Assembly: GCA_917880885.1 (NCBI GenBank)
Contig: OU862910.1
Span: 50,707,285-50,771,284 of the forward strand
Length of the DNA: 64,000 nucleotides
Direction of reading: 5' to 3'
Source: Limnephilus marmoratus
Taxonomy: Eukaryota > Arthropoda > Insecta > Trichoptera > Limnephilidae
The notes below the pieces were generated by a model. The model worked only from the letters and a program-made list of their open reading frames with translations, had not been told where the DNA came from and did not search any database. The position numbers were made by a program, and so were the translations under genes. Below, one piece after another: positions 45,325-57,500 of the stretch (position 1 is its first letter; each line of letters begins with the position of its first letter).

Positions 45325-46620
45325 TTTGATAAAGTAACATTTTTATTTTGTGTCTTTAGCTAATCTTTTAGTAGTAACATTTTGAAGCAAAATTAACGTA
45401 CAAAAACACTGCAATTGCAGTGCTTCTGTCCCTTGTGACGGCACGATTCTTCTACACTGCAAATGCAGTAGTCCGTCCCCTAGGGGGTTAAAATTATTGA
45501 AGAATAAAAATTGATTTAGCTTGTTGAAAATTCGCTGTAACTAAAAATAAATGCCAAATATTAATACAACGATTGGGAACAAATAGTTATTCAACCATCC
45601 AAGACAAAATTGTAGCAAAAATATCCTCGCAAGAGTTTTACAAAATGAATTATTTCATGGAAGAAACGTAATACGGAATGTGGAACAGCTTAGTTTATTA
45701 AACCAAGTCCTTTCACATAAAAGAATTCCATAGGAATTCCCACATTATAAATGTTATAGATATGACTATTAAAAATATTATTTATAATACATTTGATTAC
45801 CTATTAAGGTTAAAATGCAAAGCTATACTCAATAAGTCTGTGCCAATTTGTACTGTCACTAGGTATACATAAATTAAAATAATATTGTTCGTACATTTAA
45901 AATTTAATTTTATAACCTATAATCTCATTTTGATTAGTTCGACAGTAGTCACTAAATCTACTGTAAAATCTAAGAGCTCAAACCATTTAGCGTAAGACAC
46001 ACCTGTCCACTTGACATTCCGTATTTGACTGTTACATTTCACGGGTTTTGTCAACCATTAATGTCACAACACAGAGAGAAAGTACTAAGTGCAGTAATTT
46101 GCTGTCATTTTAACGGGACTTTGACAGAGCTGGTGAAATACACAAAGATAATATTTACAAGAAGAAGCAAATATTGCCTTTAAATAATGAAATAAGTGAT
46201 AAGCTTGTAAAGTAGCCATTGATTAAAATGAATGTCAATAAATAAGTATTCACAAAGATGATACAGTTTGTAAGGTAAAATAATATTAATGGTTGAACAC
46301 TCCCTGGTTCCCATCCAAACGCGCTTTGCAGTCATATACCAGTCAACAGACTACATTGCTCTTGCTAAATTATTAGAAGAGCTTTAAAATAATAATGTAT
46401 ATCACTTTTAGTTTAATTAAATAGTCTCAAATAACGTGCGTATTGTTAAATTACAAGGGTATGATGCGTAGGAGACGTCTTCTCCTCTAACGACTAAGAA
46501 CTAACATTATCTTATTGGGTAAATTATAAATAAATATAATTTAAAGTAAAGTCACTGGCGACAGAGTCAACCCACCGTTTGAATAAATTCACACAAGTGT
46601 CACAAGCACAGGCGGTTGGT

Positions 46621-47382
46621 TTAATGTCTCGATACGTCACTTTCGTGTCCTGAATCTCTTCCACCCTCTCGATGGGAGTCCGTACCTCTGTATTTATCTC
46701 TGTCTCTGTCCCGGTCCCTGTCTCTCCGGTCTCTGTTGTCTCGGTCCCGGTAAGTGTCACGATCTCGAGACTTTTCCCTACTTCTGTCTCGCTCTCGCTC
46801 TCGGGTATCTCTGTCTCGATCTCTGTCTCGGTAGCTCTCTCTGTCGTAAGAGTCACGGTCACGGTCACGATCACGGTCACGATCCCGGTCGCGATCTCGA
46901 TCTCTGTCATGATAGTCTCGATCCCGATCACGGTCACGATCCCTCTCTCGTTCACGTTCACGCTCGCGATCACGATCACGTTCTCTTTCTCGGTAGTAGC
47001 TCCTCCTCGAATGGCAGCGTTCTCCGTTTGAGCCGGATGTGTGCACTTCCACTTTGATGTTAGCAGTGGCGGTGACCTTGGTAGTAATACCGCCGCCGAT
47101 GGTGCTCTTGCTGGTGGGGGTGGAACTTCCCGATCCAGAGTTGGTATCTGTATTGTAGGTGGTAGTTTCCACGACCACCTCTGGTTGCACAATGATGGAC
47201 TGCATGGAGGAGTGGTGTGAAGAGTGTGAGTTGGGTTCCTCGGTGATGGTGGTAAGACTGGGTGGGCGAGGCCGAGCGTGGTGTGGGGGCGCTGGTGCAG
47301 AGCCGGAATGGCGCCGGGTGCGAACGGGTGAAGATTCGGGCGATGGAGTCGATATTCGATCGGGATGCTCAAGAGGTATTAC
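46621..47382 (-). CDS. ptc: ptc last exon: cytoplasmic tail with RD/RE-rich end
   Basis: 762 bp including the TAA stop, 253 residues. The first half carries short motifs shared with insect Patched tails: LEHPDRISTPSP, SLTTITEEP, SIIVQPEVVVETTT and TKVTATANIKVEV. After the last motif the protein continues for about 115 residues of almost pure Arg-Asp/Arg-Glu with a few Tyr, Ser and Lys, ending HESDVSRH. No PPxY ubiquitin-ligase motif is present. The RD/RE codons are mixed (CGN or AGR with GAY or GAR), not one hexamer. The reading frame is fixed by the upstream splice junction. Confidence 0.93.
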   Translation of the reverse strand, partial: VIPLEHPDRISTPSPESSPVRTRRHSGSAPAPPHHARPRPPSLTTITEEPNSHSSHHSSMQSIIVQPEVVVETTTYNTDTNSGSGSSTPTSKSTIGGGITTKVTATANIKVEVHTSGSNGERCHSRRSYYRERERDRDRERERERERDRDRDRDRDYHDRDRDRDRDRDRDRDRDRDSYDRESYRDRDRDRDTRERERDRSREKSRDRDTYRDRDNRDRRDRDRDRDRDKYRGTDSHREGGRDSGHESDVSRH

Positions 47383-50300
47383 CTGGAAAAAATAATTCTT
47401 AATTCAGATGACGACACTAAAAATAAATCATTTTTTTGTGAACCATAGACTTCCGGACTTATTTTGATCTACTTACAACACATTATTCACTGCAAGCAGC
47501 ATGAAAAGATACAATTTGTGATTTACAATAATAAATAATATTAGAATAATATGATAGAAAATAATAGAAAGGTGACTGAAATAAACAACATTATGTTATT
47601 AACGGCTTTAATTAATTACCTCAGCAGAAGGTCCAACGATGCTAAGAATCACAGGGAAGAACAGCAGTCCATTTACCAGTCCAATGGCAATGAGCGCCAA
47701 CAAGATAGAGAAGAAGTATCTTGTGACAAAGTTGAAGTCGGAAGTGGCGAGCATAACAACGGCCAGCAGCGAGGTTAGGGCTCCGTGCACCACGGGGGCA
47801 AACATGTGCTCCAGGGCCAACTTGGTGCGGCGCTCACGCCCTCCGATGGATGTTACGAAGCTCTGTTGAAAACACACAAATTATTAGGACATTATTAGGA
47901 GTGGAGAGGCTAAATATACACATTACTGCCACCTCAGAAATCCTGCAGACGATGAAATCTCTAGTAGACTATTTCATTGATATTTGTAGTTCCTGATTTA
48001 ACCCCCCAGGAAGACATAATAGTTAGGTTAAGCGATAAATAGTGACTTGTAAGGTTAGAAAATCAAATACACATATAGATCTCAAAGCAAGGAAACCAAG
48101 GAACAAATGACTTTTTTACTTGCACATCCCTTTACTTTGCAATTCACTTCATCACGGTAATGCTGCTATTATATTAATAATCAAATAAATAAAGACTAAT
48201 GACACAAAATGATTTAATGAAGTTACCAAGCAGATGTGAACGGTGAAATGGACCCCCATTCCGACAGCAACAATCAGCAACACGGCAGGAATGGCAGAAA
48301 GCTTAATGCCGATCAGGGCCATGGCTCCCAGCAGCTGAAGCACCATGGCAGCCAATGTCATCACCACCAACACGGCCGCCCACGCATTGAGCAGTAACAC
48401 ACCCACCACCACCAGCACGGCTCCCAGCGCGCACACCAGAGCCAGCGCAAGGTCAACACGCAGGTTGATGTACTGCTCCCAGAACACAAACGGAATACCC
48501 GACGGGAAGTTTGCCAATCCCTTGACTTCGAACTTGGAGCACAACTCCCTCACGGAGATGATCAATGTCTTGATGGCTTCCGTGTCACTCAACCCGTGGA
48601 GGTAGAACGGCAGCTGTGTATAAACCAACGGTTGGGATTTAGGTATTCTCAAGTCAGTGTATGTGGGGGAATGGTAATAAGCCTTGGGCTCAGGATGCAA
48701 GTTGGCCTGCGACGCACTGTACGCTAAGGCATCGTTGTACACCCATGCAGAAAGATAGTTGTAGAACGCGTTCGGATTTATAATCCCTTCTCCATCTACC
48801 AACTTCACTTGCATTACCAAAGACTTGTCCACCGGATTGTCAACGTAACCAGTTTGAGCCAGTAACTTGTACGCTAAAATCCCTTCATCTGTTGCATTAG
48901 GAAACCATCTTTCTTGTGTTATTTTCCCAGTTGCGTAATCGTGGTCAAAAGCTTTCTGCAGTTCGATGAGCCAATCGCGGAACAGACTCAGCCAGAAGTC
49001 TGGTAAGCCACCGTTGTCGTTTTTTATGATGCTCGGGATTCGGACAAAGGAGTCGTGATATTCGTAGAGCAACTTCTGGTTGGTCGGGTATTCAAAGTTG
49101 TCTTGGGTGACTGCGTACATGCTGTAGAAGCCAAAATGTTTCCCTTGGATAGATAGGAACTTGTGTTCGTCAGTCTCCTGCGGAACGATGTCGGTGAGCT
49201 CCAGACCGTCGGCCACTTTGGTGGCTCCCCACACACTGGCTATCAAGATTACGATCAAAGCCAACACTGATAGAACCTGGAACAAAATAAAACTAAATGT
49301 TACACAAGGAATCAATTAATTGTGAAAGTTAAAAGAACATTTTATTTACTATTATCCAAATCTCTTAGTGGTAGAAGTGTACTTTTACCACTCGTATGGT
49401 AGCGAGGAAGATTACATACCTTGACGGATGGTTTTAGTATGAATGGAGCGTAGCAGTTTCGTGCAAATCTTGTTAAGCTCAGCGACAGACAGACTGGTGG
49501 CTCTTTGTCTAGAAGTGCCTCTTTGCTTGCTTCAATGTCAAGTGGCTCCTTTGAAGAGTCCCGCCAGAGATCCTAAAATAAATAAATTAATTAATAACAA
49601 ATACACAAAATGCTGTAAGTATTTTATTGTGGATGAAATTTCTGTTTAATATTTGTGTTATGTTACGTGAACACTCCACAAAATATCTACCAAAGTGTTG
49701 AAGTGTCTGTTAGAATGTGTGTTATTTTTATTTTGTTTTATTTAAATGCCCAGACCACTCCAACATAACATAATCTACATCTTTTTTTTTTAATTACAAT
49801 GAAAATAATAATAAAAAATGCACAAGAGTTACAGGGTCCATCATCACACATCTGCCATGTTGCGCTACCTCCTTTTTTAACTAACGTTTTGGACAGCGTT
49901 AGTGTCCAAAACGTTGGCTAAAGAAGGAGGTAGAACAACAAGGCATAACACCCCAAAAATAAATAACGAAAACACGTCCATAGCGTTATCAAGTTAACTA
50001 TTTGTTATCAAGACTAAGTATAGTTGAAATGTGAGATATACATAAAGTAAAATGTTAATGTTTGCTGAGGTACATATAGATTGAATGCAGGAGTTCACAA
50101 CAATCAAATTTGAAGATTAACTACTTCAATAATAATCTTTGTATGTTTTTTATAGCGCCATTTTAGTGAGGAAAAATCAGCTCAGGGCGCTTAACAAAAA
50201 TAAAAAAGTTAGTTTTTTTTTATCTTTCGTCAGCTTGCTAAAATTAGAATAATTAAAATATTTATTAATGACAAGTAATAAATGTGGACAAAAGGTAAGG

Positions 50301-51504
50301 GTCGACCGAGATATCGGTCTCGGTCTCGGCATTCTCGGCTACAAATTCTACCGAGAACTCTGTATCGGTTCTCGGCGAAAAATCGCCGAGATTCTGGGCC
50401 ATAACCGAGATCGTTGTAAGTAGATACAGTATTGGAAAATGCGATTCGAATCTACCACGCGCATCCACATTCGTCATTTTTGAGTATTGGTATTCATCAC
50501 CATATCAAGTACTTAGGCCTGCAGCAAAAAAGTTTTTTATCAGCACCGCCTACTAGTGTAGCAAGTGAACAGCTCTTTAGCAGAGCTGGTCAATTATACG
50601 ACATGAGGCGACAACTCTTTGAAGGGTGAAAACGCAGAAAAATTGCTTTTTATGTACTACAACATCATGTTGTTCAATTTTGATTATAAAAACTATTTAA
50701 AACAAATTATTATTACGTTTTTAAATATACCATATTTTGCAAAAAAGCGCATTTTAATTTTTTTTCTCAATTTATTTATTCTCGGTATCAGCTCTCGGTC
50801 TCGGCCGAGATTTTAATATATTCTCGGTCTCGGTCTCGGCCGAGAACGAAAAACCTGTCTCGGTCGACCCTTATCAAAAGGGATTTTAAGCTAAAAATTT
50901 ACAAAGTGCAGATACTTTCTTTTAATTCTTTTTACAATATAGTATTTTTTGTCATAATTAAATTAGTTTGACATACCTTTTCCTTATCCACCTGCCCGGT
51001 GACCGTGTGCACCCTATCGAGGGGCAGAGCCCTGGTGATGGCCTTGCGGGGCTCTTGGGGCAGCAGCAGACGGCCGCGCGAGATGGGCGGCATGTTCCCC
51101 GCGCCCGGGATCATGCAGCACAGGATGTCCGAGCGCATGGCCGTTCGGCGACGGATGTCCAGCGATATCATGGCGGGGTACACCAGCAGCATGGAAGCCA
51201 AGTTAAACAGGAGGAGAATGGCGGCCTAGAAAATATCCATGTTTTAATATTCAATGAAAATAAGACAATAGCTTTTTACTACATAAATACAAACTACTTT
51301 TTAAAACTCGGTTCCAGGACCTAACAGCTGTAGCGGTATGGCAAAACTTGATATGTCAATCTTGCCTAATTTTTCAGTAGAGGATTTTGAAAGTTTGAAA
51401 GGCCCCCTAAATTCTTGAAATTTTCTAAGTGAATTGTCAATGTTTTTTTCAACTTACTAAATTAGGGAACGTACCCATACTACGTGACCAACTTTTTGCA
51501 ATTT

Positions 51505-51548
<44 letters not shown>

Positions 51549-54500
51549 ACCAAAATCCTAAGCAACCCGCCGCTCATTTGTATGGAGCGTGACATTTTGA
51601 AGACCCCCCCCCCCCCCCTAAAAGTGTCACGTAGTATGGGTAAGTTCCCTTACATGTGCAATGAAATTTATTAATATCGTTCAACTGGTATTAGCTAATT
51701 TTTTAGTGAATACCTTTTTTAATGATCGTCTTCAAAACAGTAGACATATCATGTTTTGCTAACCCAAAAACACAAAGTAAATGGACATATCAAGCAATGC
51801 ATAAAAATAAGAAATTAGTTTATTTTTCTAAAACAGTAAAAGAAATCAAAGTTTTATTTATTTTACATTAAAAAATATTTATTACATTTACATTAAAAAA
51901 TATTTTTTAATAAATAAAAAATTGTGACTTATCACCAAATGCCTACCCATAGTCAGAGATCATCGACCTAGGGTATGGGATTAGAAACGTATCTAATAAG
52001 TACCGCAGCTGACAAATCATATAATTCTATTTCATTTTTAACGGTTTTACCTCCACCACAGACATATCAACTTCTGCCAACTTGAAGAAATGTTACTAAA
52101 TTACATATCAAGCCCATAATCTGATTTTGCCAAAAAATCGGACATATCAAGTTTTGCCATACCGCTACAGACAGAATACTGAAAGAAGGAGATGCAAAAA
52201 AAGCTAATCTAATTTTATGATGTTCTGTTCTTTCCAGTTACTATAAATACTTAATAATTTTATACAATACTTACAATATATCAATCCGTTCACTAAAGTC
52301 AGCATGAAACCAAAACAATCTAGTTATTAAGTCTCAGTAATTAGTTGCTAGCTACGTCTGTTGTAAGTCATTAGATACATAAATATTAGATGTAAGTCAT
52401 TAGTAATAAATACAAAGTTATTAGTTAAAAGTCTAAGTAAGATGGAGCCTTAGAAAAAAAAATTACATATTTACAGTACCCTTGAGGTGATATTTTTACA
52501 GCCACAAATAATACAAATCGTCCAAACATGTTATTATTAATTAATCATTGTCAGAATGGACACCGTTACTAAGGTTTTTATTTTTTATTTAACTCGTATA
52601 CATATAATACTCTAGTCATGCAGTGACAATAATATTATTATTAAAAGAGCGCAACACAGCAACTAAACGTCAATATTTTGGAACCAGTGTAACTATGTAA
52701 GGAAGTGGAGACGGAAAAGAAATGGGAAAGTCTTAAGGCTCTGCAACCGGGCTCGAAAAGAAGAAGACGGAGAGATACGAAATTACGAATGTTAGAAGAG
52801 AGCGCTAACATTTACAGCGACAAAATCGATGCGAAAATGTTTAATAAAAAATGACTCGTTTAAAATAGAGCAAAAATCTCACGGGCATTGTCTTAAACAG
52901 CATTTAAAGAAACACTGTTAATTTTTTCATACATATAACTTGTAAAATAACTGAAACAAACATGTTTATAATAATTTTTGGAGCATACTTTGCGATTTTT
53001 TGCTATCGAGGGAATTTTATATAATTTGCGTTTCAACGCGGGCAATGTATAGATATTATCTTCAAGAATAACATATATATATTTTTAAGAGCTTTAAAAC
53101 TTACCGTGTGGGAGATATGTAAGAAATCGGTACAAATTCGGGTTGCGGGCCCTTAAATAATAATATTTGGTGATATGTTTTTGTGCAAAATCACGTCAAG
53201 AGTGCTGTAAAAAATATGTAATATAATGAATAAAAAATCACTTTGTTTAAACCACTATTTTTAAAACAAATCAACATGTTTCGACAACAATGTTGTCTTC
53301 ATCAGGATATGTTACTATAATAGTGGTTTAAACAAAGTGATTTTTTATTCATTATATGAAAAATGATACCACAAAGTTATTTTGCAAAGTTCGAAGAAGT
53401 AATATGTAATATATTTCAATAACGCTCTATCACTAACTACAGACTAAACAAACAATTATAAAGATTTATGGCTAACAGATTGCATCCACCGATTCCTCGA
53501 TCACCAATATGAAACTATAAATACAATGCATTTGACTTATGAGCATGATGCTGCGTTAAAATGTACATACATATATTATTATTTACTTAAACTCTGCACA
53601 GGCAGATAGATACTAGAGAGGATCATCTTTATATTACAAGTGTTGATTATTTACCTGTAAGCAGAAGACCCTGAGCGCAGGTATGGGAATAAGCGCGGCG
53701 GCGAAGAAAGCGCAGACGTTGCAGAGCGAGGTCAGGAGCACGCTAAGGCCGGTGGTGCGAAGAATGGCCGGAGTCTGACCCTCGCACGTCTCACTGTTTC
53801 GGTTATCGCAGGGACTCTCCGCATATGCGTGAGTGAAAAGGAACATGTCGTCGACTCCCAGCCCAAGAGCAAGGAACGGTATTATCTGCACGGTGGAGGC
53901 GTTGAAAGGAATACCTAAAATAAAAAAAATTGTAAGTGAAGGAACTTTGGGATAAAAGTAAATAGAGTTCAAATTTGGAAATTTATAGGTAAAACTTTTT
54001 TAAATCAGTTGCTGGGGTTAAGCAAAGACTCAAATTTTTTTTTAACATTTTAGTTGCCGATAAAAACGGAAAAGTTTATAAAAAATTGAAAATGGAAAGC
54101 ACTGACCGAAAAAATCAGTTTTATCGAGTTCTCCATGTGATGTAGAATTTTGTACTATGAGTTTCTGGACATCATATACATATATCTAAAAGTTACCACG
54201 TATGCAATATTGGACACCGATGTGACGATTTGAGATTTTTTTTTACATAAATATAAGGGGTCGGCAATTAATCACGTGATGTTTTTTTAGCCACTTTTTA
54301 ACCCCCCTCCTGGTGATATGTGGTGAGGTTTTAGACTAACCCCCCCCCCTCCCCCCTCCCCCCCCCCCCCCCCCCCCTCCCCCCTCCCACCCCAAAATCA
54401 CGTGTATTTTTTTTAGTACAAAGTATTTTGAAATTTTCAGAATATTATCACTAAATTAAATACAAGTGATTTCTCATTATACCCCCCCCCCCCTTTCGAG

Positions 54501-57500
54501 CCTCACGTGATTAATGGACGACCCCTAAGTTAGTTGATATAATAATTTTGTTTAGTAATAATAAATTCATCTCTTCTTTTCCATAGGTCCTCTCGTGTTT
54601 TTTCTCTTAACAAAGGTTGGCAATCTTCAGGGCCATGTACTCATCAGACAGCACATTTTTTAATAAATAACAATAAAAACATTTATCTCAAAAAGTATCT
54701 AATTTTTGGGCAACAGAGTTGTTTTTATTGGTTAGTTAGTTTAGTTTGAACATACCTAAAATAGCGCAGAATCCCAATCCAGCAATAACCGTGATGGATA
54801 GCAGGAATACTCCTGCCACACCGATGCCGGCTTGCGACTTGACAGTGTTATTGCACTGGACTAGCGAAGCTGCCACGTACACCAACTGCAATCAAACAAT
54901 ACACAATTAGTCAGTTGTCAGTGGGAGCCAATTCGGCTAATGTGGTTCTAAGTGTCCAGATTAGCCCCTCAAGCTAATTAATTTGCTTTTCGGAACAACT
55001 CATATTAGGTCTCACAGAAATCGTTGTGTCTCCTTTACCATGCATAGAAATATGATCTAAATATGGCGTTATTATAGACAATCACCTTAAGTGGAAATAT
55101 CACATCGACAACCTCACAAGGGTGAGAAAATTGATTCACATATTCTTTGTATTACGAAATATAATCAAACAGCAAGACCTAAGAAAAATATATTTCGGAT
55201 AATGCAACCCCATCTTAACGTATGGTTGTATTGGTTGGGGAGCGTCAGGTAGAACAATTTTAGATCCTCTAGTGAAGGCCCAGAAATCCATAATTAGAGT
55301 CATTATGCGTAAACCCTATAGGTTTTCTAGCGATCAGCTCTACAAAAAATTTAATGTACTTGATGTTCGTCAAAACTACATAACAAAAGGTTATTATCCA
55401 CGTACACAAAAATCTAGAAAAACTTAATAAAATTGGTCATAAATACATCACAAGAAGTCACACCAGAAAGGATCTTGTGGTCCCAGGGAGCAATACGTCG
55501 AAGTTCCAAATGACATATACATATCTGGGACCGAAATTATACAATAAAATCCCCCCAGAATTAAAACATTAAAACATGCAAAATAACTGTATCGGTTCAA
55601 TAATAAATAAATGGTTGATTGGCTTCGGTAGGGTTGAGTCTGAAAAATTATTAAATAATGTCACTTAAAACTTAAACTTTTACATGGTTAAGGTGAAACA
55701 GAAGCGACAATTCTCATACAATCTGTTTTTCAGCCGCATTCGAAAACTACAGATAGTACGTTATTTATTTTAGTACAAAAAAATAACACTAATAATGAAA
55801 TTTACGCGAACAAAAATTTCACTGTTATATGACTTATAATAACCAAGTTATTACATTAACAAAAGTAATTATTTTTCATCAGATTTACGTTAGACACGGG
55901 GAGCTAAATTCCGCTACACCCGGCGCGGGGCGCGGGGCGCGGGAATAGGTATCCGCATGTTAGAAGGCGACAAACTTATGTGCGAGCGATCCCGATTATG
56001 CACGTCTCGTGAACGCTTTCAGCACATGCCTATGGTGTGGTAGTTTGATATTATATTTGTCGAAAAAATTTCAAGTTTCTTTTCTGATTTTTTTATGATT
56101 GTTTCTGTACGCAGGGAATATCTGTGGTCGAGACACGCAGTAAAAGTGGGAATACTAACTACATAATGATAACAAGGGACGCTGTAATAATTTAGAACTT
56201 TCATAAATCTGTAACTATCACTAGGTAGACTTGCCTAGTTATTTTGTTGTTGCGATTTACTAAACAATAAAATGAATAAGCAGAACAAGCTGCGCGGGTA
56301 TCTACATTCTGTCACATAACATGATTTGTCAGTCTTCTCTACTGTTATTCCAAGTGACCGTTCTCAAATAATATAATTGATTCACTTGGTTTTTGCGAAA
56401 AATTACCTCAAGACACAGAGATATCCCTGGTAGGTAGTTAGAGGTGCTTAGCCTTACATAAATCCGATCGGGAGGGACTGGTTGAGGGAGACCATTTGAG
56501 GCTTCCTGCACTCTTCTCTTGACCCATTGCTTTGATCCGCAGTGAGAGGGATGGATTTATACGTCCGTCACTCCTGGACCCACTGCACTGACCCCAGATA
56601 CCTAGCCACGCCTCATGCCTTTTTTCCTTCCCAGAACATCCTCTCCTTCCTTTCTTTTAAGACCATCCAAACAGATGACATAAGCCCTGAAGGAAATTAT
56701 TTTCCTATTGTAATAACACAATTTTCTCAAACACAGTTTTGCGTTATTCTAAAACATTAGGCATGCATTTTATAAAAATTACAAATACTCAGGGAAGAAA
56801 CGAATCCCAAAATGAGTGAAATACTTATTATTTTCACAAACATTTGCTAGGTAGGTTCCTAGGTAGGTACCTACTTTAATTATCATCTAATTTATTTATT
56901 TACTGTGTAACCATCACGCTTCGCGCCCTTTCCTGGGAACCCCTGCTAAGTCGTCAAACATAATGAACCCCTTGGAGTGACGTAAGTTAGGGATGTTGGT
57001 TTTTTAATAAATGGTTCCCGGGGCGGCGGTACCCTAACCCGCCACTCAAATTGAAATGTCTTCCTCGGGCGTCTCCGACTTATTTTACCCTTCACTATCG
57101 TGTCATATTCACATTCCTACATCGTCTCATAATAATATTATTATTAATTATTATTACCTATTAGCAAAATCATAATGCAAACTTATTTTTTACGTATAAT
57201 GAAGTTGTAAATGTGTCCTGGATTGAGCAAACTAGAAACCATTTCTCAGATACAGCAATACTCACCACTTTGTTAGTTTGATAAATTCGCTGCACACATA
57301 TAAAGGAACAGATCCTAACCTTTTGACAGATATCACTCATTTATCGCTTTTGACAAACATAGAAAAAAGCAAACACGTGCGAGGGTACATACAGCTTGCG
57401 TCGTTGGGGAAAAAGCCCATTAAACACGATAAAGCATTTAGTTTTTTATTTAAATTAAACTGAAAAGTTGTCAGCAAAATGAGGCTTGGTATTAGTCACT

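Larger units (their letters stand above)
44433..46620 (-). other. ptc: ptc 3' flank, including the 3'UTR
   Basis: AT-rich, no other gene seen. The ptc 3'UTR must begin at 46620 and run down, but I could not fix a poly(A) site. The region contains two hairpins (44955-45012 and 45189-45324) and the palindromes cactgcaattgcagtg near 45408 and actgcaaatgcagt near 45455. Confidence 0.45.

Noticed and set aside
46672..47395. Plus-strand open frames rich in Val/Ser and another at 47159-47395
   Set aside because: They are the antisense of the ptc tail exon; their composition mirrors the RD/RE codons.
48345..49649. Plus-strand frames at 48345-48605 and 49443-49649
   Set aside because: They overlap ptc exons on the minus strand, which have splice-consistent coding sequence.
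51429..51674. Poly-Pro frame
   Set aside because: It is produced by the C-runs of a MITE in a ptc intron.
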